Shown: positions 9,101 through 17,869 of the stretch, one piece after another
Position numbering within the stretch: the stretch's first letter is position 1
How the letters are laid out: every line of letters starts with the position of its first letter
Notes under the pieces: model-generated
What the model was told of the DNA's origin: nothing
Databases searched by the model: none
Seen by the model: the letters and a program-made list of their open reading frames with translations, nothing else
Program-made: the position numbers and the translations under genes
Assembly (NCBI GenBank): GCA_965228215.1
Contig: OZ245800.1
Span: 2,232,001-2,296,000, forward strand
Source: Maricaulis sp965228215
GTDB lineage: Bacteria > Pseudomonadota > Alphaproteobacteria > Caulobacterales > Maricaulaceae
DNA: 64,000 nucleotides
Direction: 5' to 3'

Positions 9101-9364
9101 TTAGCTGTCGATCGGCTTGTTCAGATCCAGCAGGGTCGGCGTGTCCTGGATCTGCAGCAGCGATGCCGGCGAAGCGCAATCACCCTCAGCCTCGATCAGA
9201 TAGGTAAAACCCTCCGTCTCGGCGGGCGTGAAATAGATCGCGGCAGGCTGGAAGGAGGCGGCATCAGCCGTGGCACAACCCTGAGCGGGCGTGAACTCGA
9301 TGCCCGCAAGGGAGAATGCCATCACGGCAAGCCATTCGATGATCGTGGTCAGAAACTGAACCAT
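9101..9364 (-). CDS. Small exported protein of unknown function
   Basis: An 87-residue frame with a good ribosome site (GAGGG, eight bases before the ATG). The first 21 residues are hydrophobic (FLTTIIEWLAVMAFSLAG) and could be a signal peptide or anchor. The remainder has two cysteines (GCAT and GDCAS) suited to a disulfide and no motif I recognise. It lies alone between the TipN-like gene and the DUF418 gene. Confidence 0.55.
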   Translation of the reverse strand: MVQFLTTIIEWLAVMAFSLAGIEFTPAQGCATADAASFQPAAIYFTPAETEGFTYLIEAEGDCASPASLLQIQDTPTLLDLNKPIDS

Positions 9365-9518
9365 TTTTCCCTCGCACAGTCCTCGCGACTGTCTTCCATG
9401 CGCATGATCTGTATGATGCCTTGAGCGTGTAAACTCAATTCACGAAGCGCTTGAACCGCGTGAAATCTTTGTAAGAATAAGGCCAAAAGCGGGCGAATTC
9501 GCGCGCCAGGGGAATTTG

Positions 9519-10721
9519 ATGCCAACCGCACCGCGCGCTGATCGTTATGATTGCCTGGACACGCTCCGAGGCGTCGCCGTGCTCGGCATTCTCATGGCCA
9601 ATGTCCAGATGTTCGCCATGGTCTGGGTCGCGGCCGACGTGCCGGTCGCCCAGATGGATTTCACCTCGGCGGGCAATCGTTTCGTCTGGTGGTTCACGCA
9701 AACCTTCTTCGCGCTGAACTTTGTCACGATATTCTCGGCCATGTTCGGTGCCGGCATCGTGCTGATGCTGGGTGAGGGCGAGGCCTCGCACCAGCGGCAT
9801 TTCCGGCGCATGGCCTGGTTGCTCTTCTTCGGCATGCTGCACGCCTATGTCTTCTGGTTCGGCGACCTTCTGGTGCCCTACGCCCTGTCAGGCATGGTGA
9901 TCGTCGCAGCGCGGCGCATGAGCGTGGCCGGACTGACGGGGCTCGGGCTGGGCCTGATCGCCTTTACCGGCCTGTTGTGGATCGGCGGCATGGCGGTCGG
10001 CGGATTGTCCGGCGATGTGATGACACTGGCCGAGATCATGGGGCAGGGACCGCAGGAAGTGGTGCGCGCCACGGCGCTCTACCAGGCCGGATTCATGGAC
10101 CGGCTGCTCTACAATTTCGGCCTCGCCCTGCAGTCACAGCTCTTGCAGCTGGTGATGTTCAGCGGCCGGATCGTCGGCGTGATGATGCTGGGCATGGCGG
10201 CCTACAAGTCCGGCTTCCTGACCTCCAAATGGTCGGTGAAACACTATCTCCAGGCGGGCGGAGCGGCGCTTGTCATCGGTCTCCTGCTGAATGGCTGGGG
10301 CGCGCTGGCCGCCATGCAGAGCGAATTCGCGCCGTCCCACGCTGTGGGCTGGGTCGCCGCGCAATATATCGGCAGTCTGCTGGTGTCCTTCGGCTATGCT
10401 GCCGGCGTGATGATCATCTGCAAGAAGGCTTGGCTGGCGCCCGTACGGCGTGCCCTGTCGGCGGTGGGCCGCATGGCCTTCACGAATTATCTCACGCAGA
10501 CCGTGATCCTGACCCTGATCTTCGTCGGCACGCCCGGGCTGGGATTGTTTGGCCAGGTCGAGCGCGTGCCGCAGGTCGGCATTGTGCTGGTGATCTGGGC
10601 GCTGCAACTGACCTGGTCGCAATTGTGGCTGGCCCGTTTCCACTACGGACCGTTCGAATGGGCCTGGCGCTCGCTGACCTATGGCCAGACACAACCCTTC
10701 CGCAGGACAGGCGCTGACTGA
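9519..10721 (+). CDS. DUF418 family integral membrane protein
   Basis: The 400-residue protein has about ten transmembrane helices. The N-terminus (LDTLRGVAVLGILMANV) is the conserved opening of DUF418/YeiB-like proteins, and the C-terminal half (GRMAFTNYLTQTVI and GPFEWAWRSLTYG) matches the DUF418 domain. Members resemble membrane acyltransferases, but activity is unproven. AGGGGAA lies just upstream of the ATG at 9519. It converges on and abuts the maleylacetoacetate isomerase gene with no room for a terminator. Confidence 0.88.
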   Translation: MPTAPRADRYDCLDTLRGVAVLGILMANVQMFAMVWVAADVPVAQMDFTSAGNRFVWWFTQTFFALNFVTIFSAMFGAGIVLMLGEGEASHQRHFRRMAWLLFFGMLHAYVFWFGDLLVPYALSGMVIVAARRMSVAGLTGLGLGLIAFTGLLWIGGMAVGGLSGDVMTLAEIMGQGPQEVVRATALYQAGFMDRLLYNFGLALQSQLLQLVMFSGRIVGVMMLGMAAYKSGFLTSKWSVKHYLQAGGAALVIGLLLNGWGALAAMQSEFAPSHAVGWVAAQYIGSLLVSFGYAAGVMIICKKAWLAPVRRALSAVGRMAFTNYLTQTVILTLIFVGTPGLGLFGQVERVPQVGIVLVIWALQLTWSQLWLARFHYGPFEWAWRSLTYGQTQPFRRTGAD

Positions 10722-11366
10722 CTATTCGGCGTCCGGCTGGTTTTCCGGCGCGGCCTGTTCGAAGGCGGGAAGTGCGCGTGCCGCTGCGTCCGCCGCCACC
10801 AGGACGGGGCAGTTGGACAGGTCCGCACCCCAGCGACGCGCATTGTACATTTGCGGCACGAGATAGATCTCCGCCATGCCGGCCTGCTCGCCGAAGAGGA
10901 AATCTGTCTTGCGCTCGTGCTGGGCCACGAGGGTTTCAAGCGATTCCAGCCCGGATCCGATCCAGCGCTGGGACCAGGCCTTCATGCCTTCCGGACCCTG
11001 GCCGAGGTCTCCTGCCACGGCCTTGAGCACGCGCAGATTCTGGATCGGGTGAATGTCGCAGGCGATCACCGAGGCCCAGCCGCGGACCAGGCAGCGATCC
11101 GCTGCGCTCTCCGGCAGAAGGGCAGGCTCGGGCCAGGTCTCGTCGATCCATTCCAGGATGGCCGGCGATTGCACAAGACGGTCCTCGCCGGCTTCCAGCA
11201 CCGGAACCAGGCCCTGCGGCTGGATGGCCTTCCAGGCGTCACCGTGCTGTTCGCCATCCTTCAGATTGATCGAGACCTGCTCATAGTTCACGCCCTTCAT
11301 GTTCATCGCGATGCGCAGGCGATAGGCGGCGCTGGAACGCCAGTATCCGTAGAGTTTCGGGGTCAT
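10722..11366 (-). CDS. maiA: Maleylacetoacetate / maleylpyruvate isomerase (zeta-class GST)
   Basis: A 214-residue glutathione-dependent cis-trans isomerase. The N-terminal thioredoxin-like domain has YWRSSAAYRLRIA, the zeta-GST active-site region where the serine activates glutathione. QPQGLVPVLE and the SPAILEWIDE motif that binds the gamma-glutamyl group follow. AAGGGAG precedes the ATG. The downstream-acting FAA hydrolase lies 22 bases upstream in the same operon, so the pair performs isomerisation and then hydrolysis of a ring-cleavage product. Sequence alone does not separate the tyrosine (maleylacetoacetate) from the gentisate (maleylpyruvate) substrate. Confidence 0.9.
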   Translation of the reverse strand: MTPKLYGYWRSSAAYRLRIAMNMKGVNYEQVSINLKDGEQHGDAWKAIQPQGLVPVLEAGEDRLVQSPAILEWIDETWPEPALLPESAADRCLVRGWASVIACDIHPIQNLRVLKAVAGDLGQGPEGMKAWSQRWIGSGLESLETLVAQHERKTDFLFGEQAGMAEIYLVPQMYNARRWGADLSNCPVLVAADAAARALPAFEQAAPENQPDAE

Positions 11367-11388
11367 GCCGGTCTCCCTTGGAGCGGAT

Positions 11389-12024
11389 CTAGAGGATGTC
11401 GAATTCGAGCGTAGGCAGGCCGTCGATCTCGGCCTTCACGCGGTCCTTGCGCTGCAGCGGGCCGACACCGGCAGGCGTACCGGTGAAGACCAGGTCGCCG
11501 GGTTTCAGCGTGAAATAGCGGGCGAGCTCGGACAGGACTGCGCGCGGTGGCAGGATCATCTCCGACAGATCGCCGGATTGCCGGCGCACACCGTTGACCC
11601 GCAGCGAGATTGCTCCGCGCTCCGGAACCGGGCCGAAGCGCAGCGGGCCGCACACGGCGGAATTCTCGAAGGCCTTGCCGATTTCCCAGGGCGCGCCCTT
11701 TTCCTTCATGCGCGCCTGCAGGTCGCGCCGGGTCAGGTCGACACCGACCCCGGCGCCCAGCACCGCACCGCCATCGCCCAGGGCGAGCACGAGTTCGACC
11801 TCGTGATGGAAATCCTGTGTCTCGGCCGGGTACCGCACGCGGTTCGATGTAGTCACCGCATCGGCGGGCTTCATGAAGAAGATCGCTTCGGCAGCGGCGC
11901 CCATCTCCTTCGCGTGATCGGCGTAGTTGCGGCCGATACAGAAAACGCGGCGAACCGGGAAATGGCGCGGATCATCTTCGATCGGCAGGCGGCTGAGAGG
12001 CGGGACGGGAATGATATCGGTCAT
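11389..12024 (-). CDS. Fumarylacetoacetate hydrolase family protein (fumarylpyruvate hydrolase-like)
   Basis: A 211-residue metal-dependent hydrolase of the short FAH family. The core begins FCIGRNYADHAKEMG and includes EVELVLALGDGG (metal-binding glutamates) and LKPGDLVFTGTPAGVGP near the C-terminus. The length matches fumarylpyruvate hydrolase (NagK) rather than the about 420-residue tyrosine-pathway FAH. With the zeta-GST it would convert maleylpyruvate to fumarate and pyruvate. The start at 12022-12024 is favoured; the longer frame runs into the marR promoter region. Confidence 0.85.
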   Translation of the reverse strand: MTDIIPVPPLSRLPIEDDPRHFPVRRVFCIGRNYADHAKEMGAAAEAIFFMKPADAVTTSNRVRYPAETQDFHHEVELVLALGDGGAVLGAGVGVDLTRRDLQARMKEKGAPWEIGKAFENSAVCGPLRFGPVPERGAISLRVNGVRRQSGDLSEMILPPRAVLSELARYFTLKPGDLVFTGTPAGVGPLQRKDRVKAEIDGLPTLEFDIL

Positions 12025-12143
12025 GCCGCCTCGATAGCGCGAGCTGGACCGCCGGGTCGAGAGCAAAATCGCGATCTGTGGCAGTCCCCGCGTTGGCATG
12101 ACACAATTTGCCGCCGAGCGGATTCGCTGAAGCGGGGGTTTCC

Positions 12144-12581
12144 ATGCAGCTTGATGATTATCTGCCCTATCGACTGGCGGTGGCGTCCAATCGGGTCAGC
12201 CGAATGGTGGCCCGCGCCTATCACGCCCGTTTCGGTCTCACGATCTGGGAATGGCGCGTGATTGCCGTGCTTGGCGAGGGCCGGCCGCGCACGGCCCAGG
12301 CGCTGTGCGACGCCGCCGCGATGGACAAGGTCCAGGTCAGCCGGGCCGTCAAGGCGCTCGTGGAACGGGGTCTGATCTCGCGAACCCGGCGCGAGGCGGA
12401 CCGGCGCTCCGCCCTGCTCGAGCTGACGGCCGACGGCCGGGATGTGTATGAGGACGTCTCACAGGTCGCTCTGTCGGCCGAGCTCTCGCTGCTCGACGGG
12501 ATGGATGCTCAGGAGATCGAGCGTTTCCTTGATGTGCTCGGCCGTCTCCAGCGCCGGGCACAGACCATGCTCGACGGCTAG
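12144..12581 (+). CDS. MarR-family transcriptional regulator
   Basis: A 145-residue winged-helix regulator. The helix-turn-helix (RTAQALCDAAAMDKVQVSRAV) is followed by the beta-wing RREADRRSALLELTADG, the MarR hallmark. It is divergent from the FAA hydrolase across 119 bases, a common place for a MarR operator, so it likely controls the maleylpyruvate genes in response to an aromatic ligand. AGCGGGGG precedes the ATG. Its last bases overlap the convergent pqiA-like gene by four bases. Confidence 0.9.
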   Translation: MQLDDYLPYRLAVASNRVSRMVARAYHARFGLTIWEWRVIAVLGEGRPRTAQALCDAAAMDKVQVSRAVKALVERGLISRTRREADRRSALLELTADGRDVYEDVSQVALSAELSLLDGMDAQEIERFLDVLGRLQRRAQTMLDG

Positions 12582-13111
12582 CGTGCCGGCGGTTCGAACC
12601 GCCGCAGCCGGGTTTCGAGCTGATGCACGATGCGTCCGGAGGCGAGCATGGCCAGTACGGTCGCCAGCGCGAAGAGATAGACGCCGGGCAGGGGCGTCGC
12701 GCCGAATACCATGTTGCCTCGGAAGCTGAACACGATCAGCGCGATGACCAGGACATCGGCCATCGACCATTTGCCCAGGGTTTCAAGCACGCGCAGCCGC
12801 GCCCGCGTGGGCTGGATGCGCCGGTTGAATTGCAGCCGCCACATCCAGATGAGTTTTGTGCCGGGAAAAAATACCGAGAAGCCGAGGATCACCGCGGCGA
12901 GAAAATAGTCCTGGGCCTGCCAGAGCGCGATGCCGAAGCTGAGGATGGAATGCTCGTCTCGCCAGAAGGCGAAATGCGTGGTTTCAAGCGCCGGCAGTAT
13001 CAGGCCGAGTGGAAGGAGACAGCTGGAAAGCAGAAGCAGGCCGGTCGTCAGCTGGCCGGCCTTCTGATCTGCCAGAGCGAGCCCGCGCGGTGAGGGTCCG
13101 GTATGCGCCAT
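12578..13111 (-). CDS. PqiA-like (paraquat-inducible protein A) membrane protein
   Basis: The 177-residue protein has four predicted transmembrane helices and the motif LGKWSMADVLVIALIV, the hallmark of the PqiA domain. Only one PqiA unit is present, with no zinc-ribbon cysteines, and no adjacent MCE gene. PqiA/LetA proteins act with MCE proteins in lipid traffic; here the partner could be elsewhere. Single-domain PqiA proteins are common in alphaproteobacteria. Confidence 0.85.
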   Translation of the reverse strand: MAHTGPSPRGLALADQKAGQLTTGLLLLSSCLLPLGLILPALETTHFAFWRDEHSILSFGIALWQAQDYFLAAVILGFSVFFPGTKLIWMWRLQFNRRIQPTRARLRVLETLGKWSMADVLVIALIVFSFRGNMVFGATPLPGVYLFALATVLAMLASGRIVHQLETRLRRFEPPAR

Positions 13112-13429
13112 GAGCTCTGGCTAGAACCTAAACCCGGCGAAAACGGGGCAGGGGTCAGGGCAGCTCGTACTGACCACCCGATATTCTTCGGCTTCACGTT
13201 ATCCGATCCATTTGCTGTCGGCACAGGCCTGGGCATGCCTGCACTTTTGAATGTTCCGAAACACATCCTGTCCTGGACTGTAGTTGCGTAAGGCTCCCGC
13301 TATCGCAAACCGCGCGAAATATTAACCAGCTTCCGTCATGCTTTCTTAGTTCTGCTTTTCGGCAGGACTTGACCAATTTTCGCGGGAAACACGGGACACA
13401 CACCGCGACGCATTCCAGGGGAGCGCTGC
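13112..13429. other. Intergenic region, 318 bases, divergent promoters
   Basis: The gap separates the minus-strand pqiA-like gene from the plus-strand TPR-GGDEF-EAL gene, so it must hold both promoters. It is A+T-richer around 13290-13390. AGGGGAG lies a few bases before the ATG at 13430. I find no convincing small gene, repeat or hairpin terminator, and no good -24/-12 or CtrA site. Confidence 0.5.
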
Positions 13430-16030
13430 ATGCGCACTTTTCCGATCTTCGCTTCAAGCCTTCTGGCTTGCCTGTCGCTTTTCTGCGCACAGGCCTATGC
13501 CCAGGAGATGATGACCGAAACGGGTGAAGTGCAGGCGCGAAGTTTCGCGGATGTCCTCGGCGACGCCAAGTCCAACATGATGCGAGATCCGCAAGTCGCT
13601 CTGGACTTTATCGAAGAGGCTGAAATCCTCGTGGAGAGTGGCGCCGGCCCGGACGACAGGAACATGGCACTGGCCGAAATTGGTTGGCTGCGCTCGGAAG
13701 CACTCACTCGCTCAGGTTATCCCATGCGGGCACGTCCCGTCGCGCAAGCTGCGCTCGCACGTTTCGACGCGGACGCGCCCCGTAACAAGCTCTATGCCGA
13801 CATTCTTGTTTCGCTTGGCCGGACCAATAAATTTGCCGGTGAATATGGATTGGCGCTGGAAAACTTCCTGCAGGCTTACGAGGCGTTCCAGGCCATTGGC
13901 GAGACGCGCAGCGAATCCATCGTCCTGCAGGCGATCGCTTCAATGTATCGGGATGCACATCAGTACGACCGGGCGATCCAGTACTATCAGGACGCCATGG
14001 AGCGCCACCAGGGCGATGCCGCGCTGGATCTGTCGGCGCATAATAACGTCGGCAATGTCTATCGCGAGCTGCGGCAGTATGAGGATGCACTGTCCAGCTT
14101 CCGCAGCGCGCTGGCGGTCGCCGTGCAAATCGACAGTTCGATGCTCCAGGCCCGGATTCTCAACAATATCGCGTTCCTGCATGTCGATTTCGGAGATTTC
14201 GACGCGGCCGATCAATCACTCGACCAGGCCTTCGCGCTCGTGGAGTCCGATGCAACCGACTGGACCCGCTATTTCTGGGGCGTCCGGGCCGCAGCCGCTT
14301 ACGGGCGTGGGGATTTTTCTGCGGCGCGTGATGCAATAGGACGTGCCTTTGACGGCGTTTCGCCGCGCGAAACGACTCAACACTTCACCGAGTATCACGA
14401 GGTTGCGGCGAATATCTATCAGGCGGTCGGTGCGTTCGACCTGGCCGTTCCGCATCTCCAGGCCTTCAAGCGGCTTGATGATGAAGCACGCGCTCTTGCA
14501 GCCAACGCCAACTCGACGCTGATGACAGCACAATTCGATTTCGCGGAACAAAATCTCCAGATCGAGCAATTGCGGGCAGCTGGACTTGAACAGGCTCTGG
14601 CGCTTGCGGACACCCGCGCGAGGCAGCGACTGATCATTTCGGGCGCTATCGGAGGGTTGCTGGTCCTCGCTCTCGCCGGCAGCTGGCTCTACTACCGGGC
14701 TCAGCGACTCCGCCAGAAGGCGCTTGAGCGCACGCTCTATGAAGACCCCCAGACCGGTTTGCCGACACGCCAGGCCGCCATCCGCTGCTATGACAGGGCA
14801 CTAACGATGCCCAGCGACAAGATCGTGGTTTCGATCGCGTTCGGAATCGAGCGTTACAAGGACCTGGAAGCAGCATTGGGTTTCGCGAAGCTTGCCGAGA
14901 TCAAACAGGCACTTGCTTCGCGCCTTCAGGATCAGGCTGATCCTGAGATGATCGCCAATCTTGGATCCGGGATGATGGGGATGATTCTCCGAACGGATAG
15001 CATCGTCGATGTGTTCGATTTGCTCGAGCAGATCCGCTCTGATCTGGCCAAGCCGGTGAATATCGGGGAGTTGGAAATCGACCTGGCTTTGACAGCCGGC
15101 GTCGCCGGGGGGGCGAGCGGAGACTTTGCCGTCAAGAACGCGATCGTTGCCATCGAACAGGCGCGCGATGAATTCCTGCCGCACAAAGTATTCGATGAGG
15201 CACGCTTTGCGGGTCAGGCCAGAAATCTCACTCTGATGAGCCGGATGATCAAGGCAACTGAGAACGGCGACATGTCGCTGCACTATCAGCCGAAACTTCA
15301 TCTGCCGTCCGGCGAGTATCGCGCGGCGGAAGCTCTGGTCCGCTGGACCGATCCGGAGCGCGGTTACATCACGCCAGAGACTTTCATCGAACTCGCGGAA
15401 GAGACCGGACACATCCGCGAATTCACGCTCTGGTCCATTCAGCGGATGGTGAGTGACCAGCGCGATTTGATTGAGGCGGGCCATACGATCCAGATCGCGG
15501 TCAATATCTCCGGTGCCCTGATCTCTGACGACTCCTTTGCAGATCGCGCCCTGCTGCTTGCAGATCAGGCTGACGGCAAGGTGTGTTTCGAAATCACCGA
15601 AACAGCGGCCATGCGGAACCCGGATGTGGCCCTGGCCAATCTCCAGCGTTGGCGCGAAGCCGGCATCAAACTGGCGATCGACGACTACGGAACTGGTCTT
15701 TCCTCATTGGCCTACCTGCGGAGCCTCCCCAGTCACGAGCTCAAGCTGGATCGAGCTTTTGTGCAAAACGTTGCCAAGTCTCAACGCGATCGCATGCTCG
15801 TTCGATCGACGGCTGACCTCGCCCATGCACTTGGCCTGGAAATGACGGCAGAAGGGGTTGAGAGCGAGGCAGGTCTCGCCGTCCTCAAGATGTTCGGTTG
15901 TGACTGGGCCCAGGGATTCGTGCTGTCGAAGGCCGTGGAGGTGGGGCGGCTTGCTCGTTTCCTCGATGAGAACAATGGCCGACACACGATCGCGGGAGAC
16001 GAGATTCCGTCGCGCCGGTTCGGGAACTAA
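13430..16030 (+). CDS. TPR-GGDEF-EAL protein, probable c-di-GMP phosphodiesterase
   Basis: An 866-residue protein. A signal sequence (residues 1-24) leads to a periplasmic alpha-helical TPR array (about 60-350), a transmembrane helix (about 400-420), a GGDEF domain (about 435-590) and an EAL domain (about 600-850). The GGDEF signature loop is replaced by LGSGMMGM, so cyclase activity is unlikely. The EAL domain keeps the catalytic set: EALVRW, VNIS, EITET, IDDYGTGLSSL, KLDRAF and TAEGVE. It should therefore sense a periplasmic or peptide ligand and hydrolyse c-di-GMP, or use GTP binding at the degenerate domain as control. Confidence 0.9.
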   Translation: MRTFPIFASSLLACLSLFCAQAYAQEMMTETGEVQARSFADVLGDAKSNMMRDPQVALDFIEEAEILVESGAGPDDRNMALAEIGWLRSEALTRSGYPMRARPVAQAALARFDADAPRNKLYADILVSLGRTNKFAGEYGLALENFLQAYEAFQAIGETRSESIVLQAIASMYRDAHQYDRAIQYYQDAMERHQGDAALDLSAHNNVGNVYRELRQYEDALSSFRSALAVAVQIDSSMLQARILNNIAFLHVDFGDFDAADQSLDQAFALVESDATDWTRYFWGVRAAAAYGRGDFSAARDAIGRAFDGVSPRETTQHFTEYHEVAANIYQAVGAFDLAVPHLQAFKRLDDEARALAANANSTLMTAQFDFAEQNLQIEQLRAAGLEQALALADTRARQRLIISGAIGGLLVLALAGSWLYYRAQRLRQKALERTLYEDPQTGLPTRQAAIRCYDRALTMPSDKIVVSIAFGIERYKDLEAALGFAKLAEIKQALASRLQDQADPEMIANLGSGMMGMILRTDSIVDVFDLLEQIRSDLAKPVNIGELEIDLALTAGVAGGASGDFAVKNAIVAIEQARDEFLPHKVFDEARFAGQARNLTLMSRMIKATENGDMSLHYQPKLHLPSGEYRAAEALVRWTDPERGYITPETFIELAEETGHIREFTLWSIQRMVSDQRDLIEAGHTIQIAVNISGALISDDSFADRALLLADQADGKVCFEITETAAMRNPDVALANLQRWREAGIKLAIDDYGTGLSSLAYLRSLPSHELKLDRAFVQNVAKSQRDRMLVRSTADLAHALGLEMTAEGVESEAGLAVLKMFGCDWAQGFVLSKAVEVGRLARFLDENNGRHTIAGDEIPSRRFGN

Positions 16031-16090
16031 TTCAATCCAGGATCTGAAGTCTAGCCTGCCCGTGCGGGTACCGCTGACGGGCTTGTCGCG

Positions 16091-17785
16091 TCAGCTGGCA
16101 GCCTGGTGAACGTCGCCGGGGTCGGTGCCGTCATGGCGGGCGATCATCTCGTTGAGAGCTTCCAGCTGGACCGGCTTGCCGAGGCAGTCATTCATGCCGG
16201 CTTCGATGTAGCGCAGGCGGTCGTCGGCGAGGGCGCTGGCGGTCAGGGCGATGATCGGAATGTCGTGATTGAGTTCCGACGTCTGGCGAATGCGACGTGT
16301 CGTTTCCAGCCCGTCGAGTTCGGGCATGTGGATGTCCATCAGAATCAGGTCGAAACGCTGTGCGTCGGCCAGTTCCAGCGCAGCCCAGCCGTCAGCGGCT
16401 GTCGTCACCTCGTGGCCGGCGTGCTGAAGCAGTGTGCTGGCAACGGTGCGATTGATGGCCTGATCGTCGACCAGCAGGATCTGGCGCGCGCCCGTTTTTG
16501 CGCCGGACTTGCGACGCGAGCGGGTTTCCGCGGCGGCAACGCGCGGTGCGCGGATCGAGAACCAAAAGACCGAGCCTTCCCCGAGCCGGCTGTCGACGCC
16601 CATCTCGCCGTCCATCAGCTCGACCAGTTCCTGGCTGATGGCCAGGCCGAGACCTGACCCGCCATAGCGACGCGTGGTCCCGGCATCGGCTTGGGAAAAG
16701 CGGTCGAAGATCTGTGCCTGTGCCTCTTCGCTCAGCCCGATACCGGTGTCCGAGATCCGGAAGATCAATTCATCGGTCTCTGCATCACCCGGTTCGGCGG
16801 AAATGATGATCCGTCCCGTCTCGGTGAATTTCACGGCATTGCCGACCAGATTCCACAACACCTGGCGCAGACGCACCGGATCGGCGGTTACGGCGGGTGG
16901 CAGATCGGCATGGATGTCGAGATCCATTTCGACCTTGCCATCCACCGTCTTGGACCTGAAGAGGTCGAGCACTTCGCGGCAGGTCTCACGCACATCCACC
17001 GTGTCCGGGTGGATGGAAACGCCGCCCTGTTCCAGCTTGGACAGGTCGAGAATGTCGTCGAGCACGGCGATCAGGGTCTGTGCCGAGGAATGCACGATAT
17101 CGAGATGTTCCCCATCGAGGCGGCGGTCCGGCGATTTACGTGCCAGGTCCACCAGGCCCAGAACGCCATTCATGGGCGTGCGGATCTCGTGGCTCATATT
17201 CGCGAGGAAGGCCGATTTGGCGCGTTCCGCAGCCTGGGCCTCCTCCAGCATGCGTTGGGCGGCGCGGGCGAAGCCGATCGTGCAGGTCAGACCCATCAGC
17301 ATGGTCGTGCACATCAGGATCAGCGAGGCGACCCGAGTGGCCCCTTCCGGATAGGGGGTCGGACTGATTGCGCCGATCGAGTGCAAGGCGAAAAGACTGG
17401 TGAAGGCCAGCGCTGTCAGGACGCCATAGATCATCGCCGAACGCACGGACAGGAAATAGCCGGCAGCGATCGGCGTGATGATCAGGAGCGGGGAGACGTA
17501 ACCGTTCAGCCCGCCATTGCTGACCGATGCAGCCGTGGCCATGAAGATCGCCATGCTGATGAAGAGATGGCCACAGAGGCGGTAATAGCGGCCGGAATGC
17601 GCAATCAGTCCCAGCAGGAAAAACCCGCTCGCCGCGATGACGCCAACGGTTTTCGCCGGAGTCCATCCGGGCAGGATGAAGCTGACAACAGCCAGATAGC
17701 TGGCAAGGATAGCGCCGAAGGCGAGGCAGGTGCGGCCAAGCACGCGTCCTCGCGCATTACCAGGCTGGGTGTGATCACTGATCAT
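16091..17785 (-). CDS. Membrane hybrid sensor histidine kinase with receiver domain
   Basis: The 564-residue protein has about six transmembrane helices (residues 20-175). HisKA follows with phospho-acceptor His199 in NMSHEIRTPMNG, then HATPase_c (DTGIGLS and GGSGLGLAIS glycine boxes), then a receiver domain with the phospho-acceptor Asp in LILMDIHMPELDG and the conserved Lys in CLGKPVQ. It lacks its own Hpt domain. The orphan Hpt protein at 19178-19516 is a plausible partner. No sensory domain beyond the membrane bundle is evident, as in MASE-type or quorum-related kinases. Confidence 0.9.
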   Translation of the reverse strand: MISDHTQPGNARGRVLGRTCLAFGAILASYLAVVSFILPGWTPAKTVGVIAASGFFLLGLIAHSGRYYRLCGHLFISMAIFMATAASVSNGGLNGYVSPLLIITPIAAGYFLSVRSAMIYGVLTALAFTSLFALHSIGAISPTPYPEGATRVASLILMCTTMLMGLTCTIGFARAAQRMLEEAQAAERAKSAFLANMSHEIRTPMNGVLGLVDLARKSPDRRLDGEHLDIVHSSAQTLIAVLDDILDLSKLEQGGVSIHPDTVDVRETCREVLDLFRSKTVDGKVEMDLDIHADLPPAVTADPVRLRQVLWNLVGNAVKFTETGRIIISAEPGDAETDELIFRISDTGIGLSEEAQAQIFDRFSQADAGTTRRYGGSGLGLAISQELVELMDGEMGVDSRLGEGSVFWFSIRAPRVAAAETRSRRKSGAKTGARQILLVDDQAINRTVASTLLQHAGHEVTTAADGWAALELADAQRFDLILMDIHMPELDGLETTRRIRQTSELNHDIPIIALTASALADDRLRYIEAGMNDCLGKPVQLEALNEMIARHDGTDPGDVHQAAS

Positions 17786-17869
17786 ACGGCCGGTCTCCGG
17801 ACCTGCCGCGCAGATGCGGCAGACCCGGATTTATCCAGCAAAAACCTATCGATTTTCTAAAGGGACCAA

